Shown here: in pieces, positions 54,075 through 64,000 of the stretch
How the letters are laid out: every line of letters starts with the position of its first letter
Numbering within the stretch: position 1 is the first letter of the stretch
Assembly (NCBI GenBank): GCA_036936605.1
Contig: JAUPFV010000004.1
Span: 180,810,807-180,874,806 of the forward strand
Length of the DNA: 64,000 bases
Source: Limnanthes douglasii subsp. nivea
Taxonomy: Eukaryota; Streptophyta; Magnoliopsida; Brassicales; Limnanthaceae
Reading direction: 5' to 3'
Made by a program: the position numbers and the translations under genes
Notes under the pieces: generated by a model
What the model was told of the DNA's origin: nothing
Seen by the model: the letters and a program-made list of their open reading frames with translations, nothing else
Databases searched by the model: none

Positions 54075-54760
54075 AGGTTGATATCGCATCTTGTCTTTGG
54101 TCGTATCATAAATGACAGAGATTGTATCGATCAACGAAGTGAAGCTTTTTAGCGGGTTTTGTAGGCCGCGGGCCATTGGTTCGGGAGCCCGATCCTTCAC
54201 GACAATGGCCCTCATCTAGCCTTATTTTGTCAAAAATTCCTCTTTTAGACTCTGGTGTGGATATTTATGGGGAGTCTCCTTTCGTTGCATCGTCCACCTT
54301 GATAAAGGTATGCTTGAGGGAGGAGGTCTCCTATATTTTCAACAGGAAAGCGGACAAGATGAGCGTATAGTTTGGATCTTCTATCAAAGCCTCTGTTTAA
54401 CGAAACACCTTGATAAACCGGACGAATTGCTTGACGTAACTCTTCAATGACTCCCCTCTTTTCTAATAAAGACCTATTATACAGTCGTTCTCATGCCTCA
54501 TCTCCTTGTTTCCAATGAACCTATTTCTAAATGCATTCCATAGTCCTGCGAAATCATGGATGAAACCTTTAGTTAAGCTGTTAAACAAGGCCATGGGATT
54601 ACCTTTCAGTGTCATAGACAGCGCCTGGCAAAGCATGGCGTCATCCAGATCAAACACCATCATCATATTCCTGAATTACTTAAGTTCTTTTCTCGATATC
54701 CTGTATCATCGTAGGCTTCCATGCAAAACGGATCAAACTTTCTTGAAACGATGAAGGCCA
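54075..54760 (-). pseudogene. Element H3 gag
   Basis: The core frame (54463-54666) reads MMMVFDLDDAMLCQALSMTL, MALFNSLTKGFIHDFAGLWN, FRNRFIGNKEMRHENDCIIG. Upstream (to 54755) FCMEAYDDTG fits the capsid entry. Downstream, broken frames give ESLKSYVKQFVRFIKVF, KHTFIKVDDATKGDSP and SGSRTNGPRPTKPAKKLHFV. Orientation matches the minus-oriented H3 LTR. It closely parallels the G gag at 15.4 kb. No protease, RT or integrase lies between this gag and the extra ORF. Confidence 0.72.
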
Positions 54761-55099
54761 CGACTAGCAATAAATATATGTACCAAATATTTTTACTCTC
54801 ATTTATGCTTCTGTTTCCTTTTTATATGCTGCCATTATTCATCGTCACATATTGCTAGCTACACGACCTTTTATTAACTTTCAAAAAATAAGTATCATCT
54901 CCAATATGGTAATGTATATGCAGTTCATATGCCACCTCAAATCATGGATTTTGTCATCATCACACTTCGGTTGCATACTAAAAGTTTCATTACGATTATC
55001 TCCACCATATAACAATTTTGCAAAGAATAAACAACACGACAACACAGACAATTCACCCTTACGTGGTTACTGAAACGATAAAGTCATGGTCTTATGCCT
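54761..55099. other. No recognisable gene
   Basis: Moderately AT-rich junction sequence between the H3 gag and the 3' end of D pol. Neither an LTR nor a target duplication is visible. Confidence 0.5.
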
Positions 55100-55162
55100 T
55101 TGTGATAGTCAGGGGAGGATGCTACACCCATGGAATATACAACATCTGAAATTATACCAGGA
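55100..55162 (+). pseudogene. Element D integrase, last codons
   Basis: DSQGRMLHPWNIQHLKLYQE ends at a TAA (55160-55162), matching the end of A1 integrase (RLPWNIEHLKLYLE). Everything upstream of D (LTR, gag, most of pol) is missing. Confidence 0.75.
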
Positions 55163-55419
55163 ATAACTATGTTGTATTTTGAATTTGTTTCTTTTGGTTG
55201 AATAGCGCACTATTTCCTACCTTGTTGGCCAACGAAGGTTTTAACGAGCTTCTATGTACATATTCAACATTATCAATAAAATGAATTTTTAACCAATGGT
55301 TGTTTACAAGTGTTTATTTGAACTATATTGATAACTGATCAAAGATTGATTATCTTTGAGGTTGATCAAGAGTAGAACGTTTCGAAGTGTTTATTTCACT
55401 TTTTGAAGAAACACCCATG

Positions 55420-55740
55420 GTCGAAGTGCTACATTCAATAAACACACTATGATGTTCGAAGTGCTACGTTCAATAAACGCACTGTGATATTCAAAGTGCT
55501 ACGTTCAATAAACGCACTATGATATTCGAATTGCTACGTTCAATAAATGCACTATGATTTTCGAAGTGCTACATCCAATAAACGCACTATGATTTTCGAA
55601 GTGCTACATCCAATAAACGCACTATGATTTTCAAAGTGCTACATCCAATAAACACACTGTGATTTTCAATGTGCTATGTTCCATAAACGCATTATGATAT
55701 TCGAGGTGCCACGTTCATTTAATGCACTATAATATTCGAG
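55420..55740. repeat. 35-bp tandem array, about nine copies
   Basis: ttcgaagtgctacgttcaat, aaacgcactatgata units start at 55420, 55455, 55490, 55525 and so on every 35 bp. Homologous B2 spacer DNA has only one or two degenerate units, so the array expanded in this copy or its source. Confidence 0.95.
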
Positions 55741-55947
55741 GTATTATATTTTATAAAAATAATATAAAGTAATCTATTATGTTTTAACTTCTAATAGTCA
55801 ATATAAATAACTGATCACGTAACTTGATGGAAAATATAAAATTTAAGCAAAAACATTTGTCATTTAGAATAATTTGATGAGTAAAATGGATATGGTACTA
55901 ATATGACAAATACAAAAAAGATAACATAAATTTAAAAGGTAGTAAAA

Positions 55948-57960
55948 TTATTCAGATGACTCCTCTTCGGTTGATTCCTCTTGAGATGATGAACTTGGGA
56001 TAGGATTGAAAGCTTCACTGGGGCGATGTTCAACACGAATGTGGTTCCAGAAGCTAGACATGTTTATCTTAGGATATGTTGCGTGAATTTCTCGAAGAAG
56101 TGTGATGACTTTCTCCTCTTTACCATTGTTGATAGCTTCCAACATGTCCTTGGTACATTTAATTTCTGTAGCACTGATGGCAAGTTGTTTTTCTTTCTCA
56201 AAACCAAACTTTAGTATGGCTATCTCATTGGTCAAGTTCTTCTTTTCTGTTTCTCTTTTGGTAAGAAAAGTATGAAGATCACTGACTTTCTCATTCTCAA
56301 CAGTTAAGTCTTCAAGGTGTTTAGCTTTGAGTCGATCTATCTCTTCTTGATGCGAAGTGTTTAGATTCTCTTTCTCGATTTGGTGTTGTTCTCGTAAATT
56401 CCAGTTGACAAATAAGAGTCCTCTGATAAGCTCCGAACTTTCCATTTCGAAGCCATGAAATTGATGTGCTATATGATTTTGAAATTTTTCCCTCAAGTGT
56501 TTTTCAGCTTCAGCAATCCCTTTGTAGCGAACCATATCTTTGGCTAGTCGTTTAAGATGATTTTGAGAAGCCTCGATTTCTTGAGTAAGTGTTTCCGCTG
56601 CAGTTTTGAGATCATAAAATGGTTGAAGTGCAGCACACGTGGGTTTGGTGGAATAGGAGGAAAACTGTAGACTATGCCGAGGGATGATATCTAAAGATGT
56701 AGTATGAGAAGTAGGAACAATAACTTCAGGAGATTCTGCTTCAGAGGGAGATGGTGTGGATCTTCTACTGAAATTGTGAAGAAGAGTTTGAACCTCTTGA
56801 ATCACAGGATCCTCTTCTCCAGTAAACTCTTAGGATTCATTAAAATTGATGAAATTTTCGGGATCGAAGTGATCATCATTTTGATTATGTTCTACAACAA
56901 TTGCAGCATCTTCATCAGTTATTTCCTTCTCCTTTTGAAGACCTTGTTGATTCCTAGCAGCTATGACCTCATCGTCATCAGACACTATATCTTCAATGGT
57001 TGCAACTGCCTTTTTCTTCTTTTTCGTTTTGGGCGTTTAGGCTTCGGGTTTGTTAAAGGGCTAGCACCACATGGGCTAGATACTTTTTTGTTATTTTTTT
57101 CCTTTTTCTTCTGACGAAGGTGGCTGTCTGATCGGTTGTGGGTACGTAAGAATACCTTGCAACCGGGATGGACTAATATTTTGCAAGCTTGAAGAACGTT
57201 AGGCTCTTTCATCAAATTGTCAGGAGAAAGGGCTCCAGGAGTGATCAGAAATAAATGGTTGTTGAGGAAATTGATTGGTTCAAAGACTGTGTGAAAAGTT
57301 CCACTCTAATTCAGCCCAGGCGGCAAGCTTAATGAATATTTCTTTGGCTATTCTTTGACGAATGTCAGAGTGACTCGGAATTTATGATAAGAACATATAA
57401 GTTGACAGTAAATAAGGGTAACAACAATTTTAAAAATAAATTTTTTAAGAGTAGAACTTACGAATGCTTCTCTAGACAAGGTTTAATCTCGATGGATTGG
57501 CTTCAGATATTACTTTGCCGTTTTTCCATGCTCCAGAGATGAAGACGAATTTTTGGTTCTAAAATTTGTCCGCTTCCAGAAGGTCATCAATGATTTTTAG
57601 GTCATCACCTAAGGTAAGATAGTAAAATGGAAACTTTGGTCCTTTGGATAATTTGGTTAAGGATATGAAATCTTTGATGCTGATCGGAATGTTAGATAAG
57701 CGAGAATTCATCATCACAGACATGAGTGTGAACCATTGATTTGGTGTCACCTAAGTTGGGCACAAATCTAGAAATTCGAAGTAGTCGACTATAATGGGAT
57801 CTAATGGGTACCGAAGACCCAATTGATGATTTCCTGATAGACTACCAATTCATCATTTTTACACTCTAAGGGTGTTTCCCCTTTTTTGGGAAGACGAAGG
57901 GTAATGTCATCTCTCATTCCCCGTTGTTTCTTCAAATCTGATGCTTGAGTTTCCTGATAG

Positions 57961-57996
<36 letters not shown>

Positions 57997-58760
57997 TATG
58001 AAACGTTTTTTAAGGCAACAATAATTAGCATCAAGAGATCTCACATTGTAACCAACCTTTGCTCTTTCTTCGTCGGATATAGTAATCAGAGCTTTCTTTT
58101 TCCTTGGTTTGAGTACTGTTTTCTCTGTAGCATTATCTGATTCTTTTGAGACTTTTTCATCAGAGTCAGGTTCATTATCTGATTGAGTAGCATCCGAGTC
58201 AACTTCCTCTGATTCTGACACCTCGTATCTCCGTTGTCAAGGGTTCTTCAAGTGACTTTCTTGAGGTAATGAGGCTTCCTCAACAATCTCCCTCGGGGGA
58301 GGAGATTTGGTAGAAGGATTTGATGTAGCTTCGACATCATCTCTCATGGATATAAAATTTATTTATCTAGGAAATTATGGGGGACAAGTTGAGGAAGGGG
58401 ATGCTTTGGATTGTTTCGACGCAGATTTTCTCGATTCACCACTAATTCCATGCGATCATTTAGTATGAGAAGTAGAAATCGAGGTATTTTGGGTGTTCAA
58501 ATTTTGGAAGATTAACTTTCTTCTGTGATATGTGAAGGAGAAAATAAATGAGCTTTAGAGGGATCCAAGTTACCGTAATAAATGGTCTTTATAGATGTTC
58601 CAAGTTGAGCATTACTTATCAACCCATCAGCTCTATATTTGTCTGTTATTTCGCCTATGCAAAAGTAACTGTAATCTCCGAAGACGAAATTACTGTCAGG
58701 TACTAGAGATTTAGGTTTTTTTGGGAATTCTTCCCTTTCATCTTCAGGATCTTGGGTGTT
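55948..58760 (-). pseudogene. D extra ORF, antisense to D
   Basis: The N-terminal motif FGDYSYFCIGEITDKYRADG, then LI is readable in two frames near 58.62-58.70 kb. An acidic linker (SESEEVDSDATQSDNEPDSD) precedes a first intron (about 57955-58004, gtttcatata...ctatcag) filled by an AT microsatellite. The core at 57.56-57.75 kb reads QWFTLMSVMMNSRLS and FPFYYLTLGDDLKIIDDLLE. A second intron lies near 57.37-57.46 kb. A basic patch (KRPKRKRRKRQ) and a long open coiled-coil exon (55948-56805, NHLKRLAKDMVRYKGIAEAE) end in an acidic tail (SSSSQEESTEEESSE). Best preserved C-terminal half of the family; about 60-70% alike to B2 by eye. Confidence 0.78.
57961..58000. repeat. AT microsatellite inside an intron
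   Basis: About 20 TA units with one G interruption. The translated IYIYIY run is a microsatellite artefact; B2 has unrelated AT-rich sequence in the same intron position. Confidence 0.9.
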
Positions 58761-59253
58761 TTCTCATAAACTGATTAAAGATCAATCGGAAAATATGAAT
58801 TTTCTGATGGAAATAACCAGAAATTTTAAAAAAAATTGTTGAAGGTAGCAAAGGTTGGGAGGTTTTCCTGCTTCTCTCTCAAGGATTTTTGTTTTTGAAA
58901 CAAAAAGTGAGTTGCTAAGGAATATGTAGTAAAAATAAAGACGTGTGTAGAAGTGGAAAGGGTTTTGTGTTGATTGGGCAGAATTTGAACTGGTTTCGTT
59001 TTTATGAGATGGACATCTGTTATACTAGGAGCTTAGTTGTAAGCCTAGCCCCTAAGGAGCTATGATGAGTTTGAAACATATATGACGTTTGATTTTATTG
59101 ATTTTGCTTCAAATTTAACTTCGGGTATGATTATCTAAGGACATATTTCGATGCATCAGAATGATTGGCTTGCATCGAATTATGGGAGAAGAAATCATCA
59201 TTGCTTCTACTTAGATTCGAAGTTAGTTAGTTAGGTCTCATTCATTTACTAGC

Positions 59254-59273
59254 TTGAGAACTAAGAGGGCTAC
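59254..59273 (+). promoter_or_regulatory. Polypurine tract of D
   Basis: ttgagaactaagagggctac abuts the LTR start TGATAAGG, the plus-strand equivalent of the tracts in B2 and A1. It fixes D as plus-oriented. Confidence 0.75.
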
Positions 59274-59598
59274 TGATAAGGAAATAGAAATTCAGGGATT
59301 AAATCGTAAATAATAAAAGCATTATGTAACACTTAGTAAAGTTAGAGGAGGATTTCGTAACTATGCCTTTTAGTCAAGGACTAAAAGTGCAATTTACCCT
59401 TTTATATGTAATTGTGTTCACCTGTAAGCTAAGTCTTTACGCCTCTATATAAAGGTCAAATCTAAACTAATAAAGGGGTTGAATTTATGCTATTAGATCA
59501 CTTGTGTACTTTCATTTTATCTATCTAAAATCTATTTCTCTCTCTAGAACACTTATTCTCTTGTTTACTAAAGCAATCCTAAATAATCAAACTCACCA
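59274..59598 (+). mobile_element. 3' LTR of element D
   Basis: 325 bp, TGATAAGGAA to AAACTCACCA, with TATA (CTCTATATAAAGG) at about 59.44 kb. It is the same LTR family as E, B2 and the solo LTR. It joins the protease-RT linker of E at its right edge. Confidence 0.88.
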
Positions 59599-60410
59599 CT
59601 TTCCAAGCGAAAACATCTAAATTGTGAGATAAAGATTTTAATAATTTTTGATGTAGAATAGGGGTCAGTAGGTTCCTATTCGAAGTACTCTTCCATCAGT
59701 TAAAGTATATTCCTCTATTTCTTCACTTATTGGCAATGACCCTGGGGTTTCCCTCGGCTCGTCAACCCTTTCCTTAGAATCTGAGGTCAACCGCCCTAAC
59801 TCATATTCATTTCTAATATCACCACTTATGGATCATCGAATCTGAAGCGCAGTGGCGTAGCATTCCCTGATAACGTTTTAATTTATCTGGACGACCCCTG
59901 CATGGTCTCCGACGACATACTTGAAACATTGATGGACTGTTGATACAACGCCATACATTCTTGACAAACAAGATCTTCTAAAAGTGGCATTATAACTTGG
60001 TGGACAGTCCACCACCATAAAAAGCACTTGAACCTTCTTCTTAAAAGGTCCCTTTCCCAGACTTACCTCCCCCTCGAATTTCCATATAACTCGTGTAGTT
60101 ACTCTAGTAAAACCAATGATGGTGCGCTCTGGTTGAGACATCCAAGAAGGATTACGCATCCTTTCATAAGTAGGTTTAAAAAGGACGTTCGCATAACTCC
60201 CAGCATCTATCAATATGCGTTGAATCTCAACGCCATCAATTTCTGCCCCAATGACCACTGCATCCTCATTTGGCCCTGGAGTACCTCGTAAATCGCCTTT
60301 ATCGCAAAAGGATAAAGGGAATGTATTTCTTACCGTACAGATGGGTAGACATTTTCCCTTTTATCTGAGAAGCCATACTTACTATGTGCCTTTTCCTTGA
60401 ACTATTAATG
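59599..60410 (-). pseudogene. Element E protease and start of RT linker
   Basis: The protease frame 59878-60258 reads MVIGAEIDGVEIQRILIDAG, where the active-site DTG is DAG. KFEGEVSLGKGPFKKKVQVL and YGVVSTVHQCFKYVVGDHAG follow. Left of it, decayed sequence (59.6-59.72 kb) matches B2 at 28.2-28.3 kb. The rest of E pol is cut off by the D LTR at 59598. Confidence 0.75.
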
Positions 60411-60963
60411 CTACCAGTCATGGAATCACCCCAAAAATGGTCAGGGACTCAAAATACTCGCACAAACTTCGAACGTGGCCTTGCTTTATTAGCTCTTCCA
60501 CTACTATCAAAATTAACCGATTTGGATCCATTTCCAAGTATTCTGATGTAAAATCAAAATATCAACCTCCGAATCTAGAATCATCAAATTTTTAGCTTGT
60601 GCATTGGCTGGTTATAAAGTTAATGATATGGTATTTTAGAGGCATTTCTCTGTGCTTTCACATAAGTCAGTAATTTCCCATTTTCAATTCAAGTTTAAAC
60701 TTCCTTTTTCAAGGCAATGCCATCCGTGATATCATGACCGATGTCATTGTGATACCTGTAAAACTTGTTATTTCGCTCCTCCACATGCCTATTGATTGAA
60801 GGGAGCTTCCTGAAACTTATGTACCCTTTAGTTTTATCAAAAAATTCAGCCACACTCTCGGTAAATATGCATAGTACTCAGGCATTATTCATTAATTGGG
60901 CCTCGACCTATTAAATTGGTATGATGGAGTTGGTTTGAATATCCTCCAGTTCGATATGGAAGG
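60411..60963 (-). pseudogene. Element E gag-protease spacer
   Basis: Broken frames match the B2 linker: around 60.7-60.78 kb a histidine/cysteine-poor decayed zinc region and, at 60.9-60.95 kb, RTGGYSN followed by a shifted stretch like the B2 RPRPNQ region. It is separated from the rest of gag by the solo LTR. Confidence 0.55.
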
Positions 60964-61271
60964 TGATATGAAAGTAAGAGTTTAAGGACTAAAATGTGAA
61001 TAATGTAAGTTTAAGAGAACAATTGTAACTATGTAATATTATTAAGGACTAAGGATAATTTACCCTCTTTTGTAACCGATTTCAGTTTAAGGCTAAGTAT
61101 TGGCCCTTCTATATAAAGAGCAAGGCTAATCTAATAAAGGGGTTGACCATATTTTCTTATTTACTCATTTGCATTAAGATTTTTTTTCTCTAAAAACTCT
61201 CTTTCTTTCTCTCTCTAGGATTCTCATATAACATTATCCTAAGACAACATTCTTAATATCTGAACTCACCA
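60964..61271 (+). mobile_element. Solo LTR inserted in E gag
   Basis: 308 bp, TGATATGAAAG to TGAACTCACCA, with TATA (CTATATAAAG) near 61.11 kb. Gag of E reads up to both edges. No internal element sequence accompanies it, so it is a solo LTR, normally made by LTR-LTR recombination. The flanking pentamers gaagg/gtacg agree at only three of five positions. Confidence 0.82.
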
Positions 61272-62503
61272 GTACGTTGTTGTTCTTTGGACGTGTCTGC
61301 TGGGCAGAATTTGAATATTGCCTTGGGTTATGTGGCACCTGCCCAGAATTCTTTTGACCTGTAGCAACTACCCCTCGAACCCTGGTTGATTCTTCAACCT
61401 TGATTTGGTCCTCAAGTTGAGTCATCAAAGCTCCAAAAGTTCAGGCTCTTCTTTTTGTTGTTTCATTAGCCAAATCTTCTGGTAGCAATCCCTGGCAAAA
61501 ATCTACAATTTCCACCAATTCTTCACAATTATCTAGACTCGCTTTTGTGAAGACAAACCACTTCGTATAATCTTTCAACTTTTCTCCAACGGCTTGCTTG
61601 CATTGGATGATTGTATCTCCATTTGCGCTCATCTCCTTAATCCCCACGAACTGTCTTTGAAAGGCAGTATAAAAGTCTCTCAAAGTTGTTCCTTTGAAAG
61701 TTTGGGAAAAAGCCCGACACACTAGCCAGTCATCATCCTCAAAATTCTTCATATAATTCTTAAATTGTTCGATGTGGTCGTTTGCATCTTGCATCCCATC
61801 GAACTTCTCTACTTTCAATATATCAAATCCTTTCGGAATCGTGGTTGATCTTATCTCATTTGTCAATGGAGAATTCTTCCAATCAACACCTTGAACATAC
61901 TGGTCCTCAGTTCCCATCACTGCATACAAATTCTGATCATCCCCATTATACTGGTTTGACCTATTTCCTTCACACCAGTTCGACTCCCTGCAACATTGAG
62001 GTACACTTTCTCCCTAAGCTTTATGTTCTTTATTTTATTTATGAGGTTGATCTTTCTCGTTTTTCAAAGAGCTTTGATATATTTTAAAAACCAAATCCAT
62101 AGCTTTCAACTTCCTCGTCACTAGATGTGACATACCTCTGTTTATCTTTCTTTTCCTTTAGAGAAGAATGACGCTATTTTGGTGTTTCGAATCGTGCATT
62201 TTTCTGCTCGCTTTTGATTTTACAATCATTACAAAATCGATCAGATTGACCACAAGCATCATTTTGGTCATTCCTGTGTATCATATTTGATTTCAGCCTA
62301 GCTGCTTGAATCTCCTGCTCTTTTTTATCATATTTCTCGTTCATAGCATTTATCTTATCCAGAAGATGATTCATTCGCAACTCTATCTCAGATTGAGTCT
62401 GATGAACCAGAATAGATCCCTCTTGTCTATCATATTCCCTTTGTAAATCCTTTTTCAACTTTTCGAAAACTGGTGGAACTAGCGGGTCATTTTCTTGATT
62501 CAT
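61272..62503 (-). pseudogene. Element E gag
   Basis: ATG 62503 (MNQENDPLVPPVFEKLKKDL), with a coiled-coil N-terminus (MNHLLDKINAMNEKYDKKEQ) ending in a stop at 62174. The capsid core is open at 61441-61929: FDILKVEKFDGMQDANDHIE, DDDWLVCRAFSQTF, FQRQFVGIKEMSANGD and LVEIVDFCQGLLPEDLANET. A TGA interrupts at RRA/TFGALMTQLEDQ, and the frame continues to the solo LTR insertion point. Confidence 0.8.
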
Positions 62504-62576
62504 TCTAAAGTTTTAAGATTGTTTTTAAAGGTTTAGAAAATTTAAAGTAGTAAACTAGGCACCAATCGTTGATCAG

Positions 62577-62595
62577 GTCCCCAGTTAAGTCGCCA
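62577..62595 (-). promoter_or_regulatory. Primer-binding site of E
   Basis: Minus TGGCGACTTAACTGGGGAC, one base different from B2, again 3 nt after the LTR end. Confidence 0.78.
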
Positions 62596-62598
62596 ATT

Positions 62599-62916
62599 TG
62601 GTGAGTTTGATTACTTGGATTGCCTTAGTAAATTGAGAGAAGTCAGATTATAGAGAGAAAGGGGTTTTAGAGAGAGAAAAACAGATTTTTAAAATGATCT
62701 ATCTCAAACGTCCAACCCTTTTATTAGATCATCCTTGCCCTTTATATAGAGCCGCAAAGACTTAGCTCTTAACTGAAAACAATTACATAAAAAGGATGAT
62801 TACACGCTGGTCCCTGACTAAATTACATAATTCTAAATTCCTCATCTAACTTTATAATCTGCCACAATAAGTTTTATTCTTTACATTTCAGCCCTCAAAG
62901 TTCCATTTCCTTATCA
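62599..62916 (-). mobile_element. 5' LTR of element E
   Basis: 318 bp with intact TG and CA ends. On its strand: TGATAAGGAAATGG to CAAACTCACCA, TATA (CTATATAAAGGG) near 62.74 kb. It is inserted into the chromovirus-like element to its right. Confidence 0.88.
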
Positions 62917-63960
62917 TAGATGATTTGACGGACCACTTGATTGGCGATAAGGTATTTACTAAATTAGATTTGAACAGTGGATATCACGAGATTAGCATCA
63001 GAAGGGATAATGAGTAATTAACGAGGTTGAAGACCCAAGAAGTTTTCTTTGAGTGGATGGTTATTTATTTTGATCTCTCCAATGCCCTCAGTACTTTTAT
63101 GATGCTAATGAATCAGATGTTCCGACCATTTATTGGCAAGTTTTTTGTTATTTATTATGACATTATCTTGATTTATAGTATTAATAAAGACTCGCAACTT
63201 CAACATGTACAAGAGATCTTGTTTTTTTTAAGGCGCGAACAGTTATATGAGGGTATTACTAAGTGTTCGTTGATGATAGAGTATGTTAGTTTTCTTGGTT
63301 ATGTTGTTTTAATAGACGGTCTGTCCATTAATGAATCCAAGGTAGCAAGTGTTCAAGATTTCCCACTACTTACAACTATTACTGAATTTCGTTCATGTCA
63401 TGGGCTATTTTTAGTTTATCGTTGGTTGATTTATAATTTCAGTACTATCATGGGATAAACTATTGATTGTATAAAAGGTAAGACATTTTGCTAGACTAAA
63501 AAACAACTTTAGCGTTTGAAAAAAACATTAAGGTGCGATTGACTACCGCACATGTCTTGGTTTTACCTGATTTTTTATGCAAAGTTTGAGTTAGATTATA
63601 ATATGTATGGACTGGATATTGGGGTTTTTTTGAGCCAAAGAGCATGTGTTGTGGCTTATTTCAGTGAGAAATTGAGTGACTCAAAAATTAATTATAGTAT
63701 TTATAAACGTGGAGTTCAATGTAGTGGTTTAGGAGTTGAAGTATTAGAGTTCGTATCTCGCTTATAATGATCTCGTCTTGTACAACGATCAAGATTCCTA
63801 AAAGCATTTACAAAGTCAAGATAAGCTCTCCGCATGACACGCTTGATGGGAATTGTTCACACAACAATTTACCTTTTTGTTATCAAGCATACGTTTTGGC
63901 AGTTAATCGGGTAGCTGACGCTTTGAGCATATGGAGACTGTTGATTTGAGTGGAAGGGAA
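62917..63960 (+). pseudogene. Chromovirus-like Ty3/gypsy RT and RNase H, partial
   Basis: DDLTDHLIGDKVFTKLDLNS, FFEWMVIYFDLSNALSTFMM, LMNQMFRPFIGKF and a catalytic box reading YYDIILIYS, where YFDDILIYS is usual, so the second catalytic Asp is lost. The primer-grip and thumb region SFLGYVVLIDGLSINESKVA follows. The RNase H part at 63.55-63.95 kb keeps VVAYFSEKLSDSKINYSIYK and NRVADALS. Sequence style fits the Reina/Del/CRM chromovirus group rather than Tat. The upstream part is cut by the E LTR and the downstream part by the window edge. Confidence 0.75.
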
Positions 63961-64000
63961 GGTTACTAGTTTTAATCTGATGAATGATTTGTTGGCTCCA

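Noticed and set aside
55420..55740. Regular direct repeats that might suggest a CRISPR array
   Set aside because: The 35-bp units abut with no unique spacers, and the context is a plant retroelement.
57801..58034. ORF with an IYIYIYIY transmembrane-like run
   Set aside because: It is the translation of an AT microsatellite, probably in an intron.
60959..61276. Target-site duplication for the solo LTR
   Set aside because: gaagg and gtacg match at only three of five positions, so it is not claimed as a duplication.

Overview
The window is repeat-dominated plant nuclear DNA. I recognise no ordinary host gene, tRNA, rRNA or CRISPR. The evidence for a plant is the content: Tat-lineage Ty3/gypsy elements (dual RNase H, tRNA-type primer sites, extra antisense ORFs with the plant-only Transposase_28 type domain), an L1-type LINE, a tRNA-derived SINE and a Stowaway-like MITE. 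Probably an angiosperm, likely a eudicot; the species cannot be told from the sequence.

Layout. 1-5.4 kb: 3' end of a minus-oriented element (H1: LTR end plus an antisense extra ORF), a SINE tail and a degraded coding relic. 5.4-10.9 kb: AT-rich intergenic DNA with minisatellites, a MITE and SINE copies. 10.9-13.4 kb: dead plus-strand LINE ORF2. 14-40.5 kb: a nested stack. A plus-strand gag (element G, 15.3-16.4 kb) is split by element J, whose LTRs lie at 16427-16720 and 39878-40173; the protease of G resumes at 40.17 kb. J's gag is itself split at 17.66/31.30 kb by H2 (LTR plus antisense ORF, 17.7-20.87 kb) and by B2, a 10.4-kb minus-oriented element (20871-31296). 40.5-54.76 kb: minus-oriented H3, interrupted by A1 (42367-52910), the best-preserved element, with 318-320-bp LTRs about 96% alike by eye and a perfect 5-bp target duplication (ctgcc). 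55.1-59.6 kb: plus-oriented 3' half of element D. 59.6-62.92 kb: minus-oriented 5' half of element E with a solo LTR in its gag. 62.92-64 kb: RT/RNase H of a different, chromovirus-like Ty3/gypsy element.

How the parts work together. The Tat elements share one design: LTR, primer site, gag, protease, RT, RNase H, a second RNase H, integrase, a tandem-repeat-prone spacer, then an extra gene on the OPPOSITE strand ending in an acidic tail, then a purine tract (GGGGGGCTAC type) and the 3' LTR beginning TGATAAGG. The extra antisense gene is seen seven times (H1, H2, B2, J, H3, A1, D), carries spliceosomal introns in its own sense, and in A1 has its own TATA box. Every copy is disabled by stops or frameshifts, so nothing here looks autonomous; the interest lies in the conserved antisense module, its introns, the repeat-generating spacer and the record of nesting, deletion and inversion.
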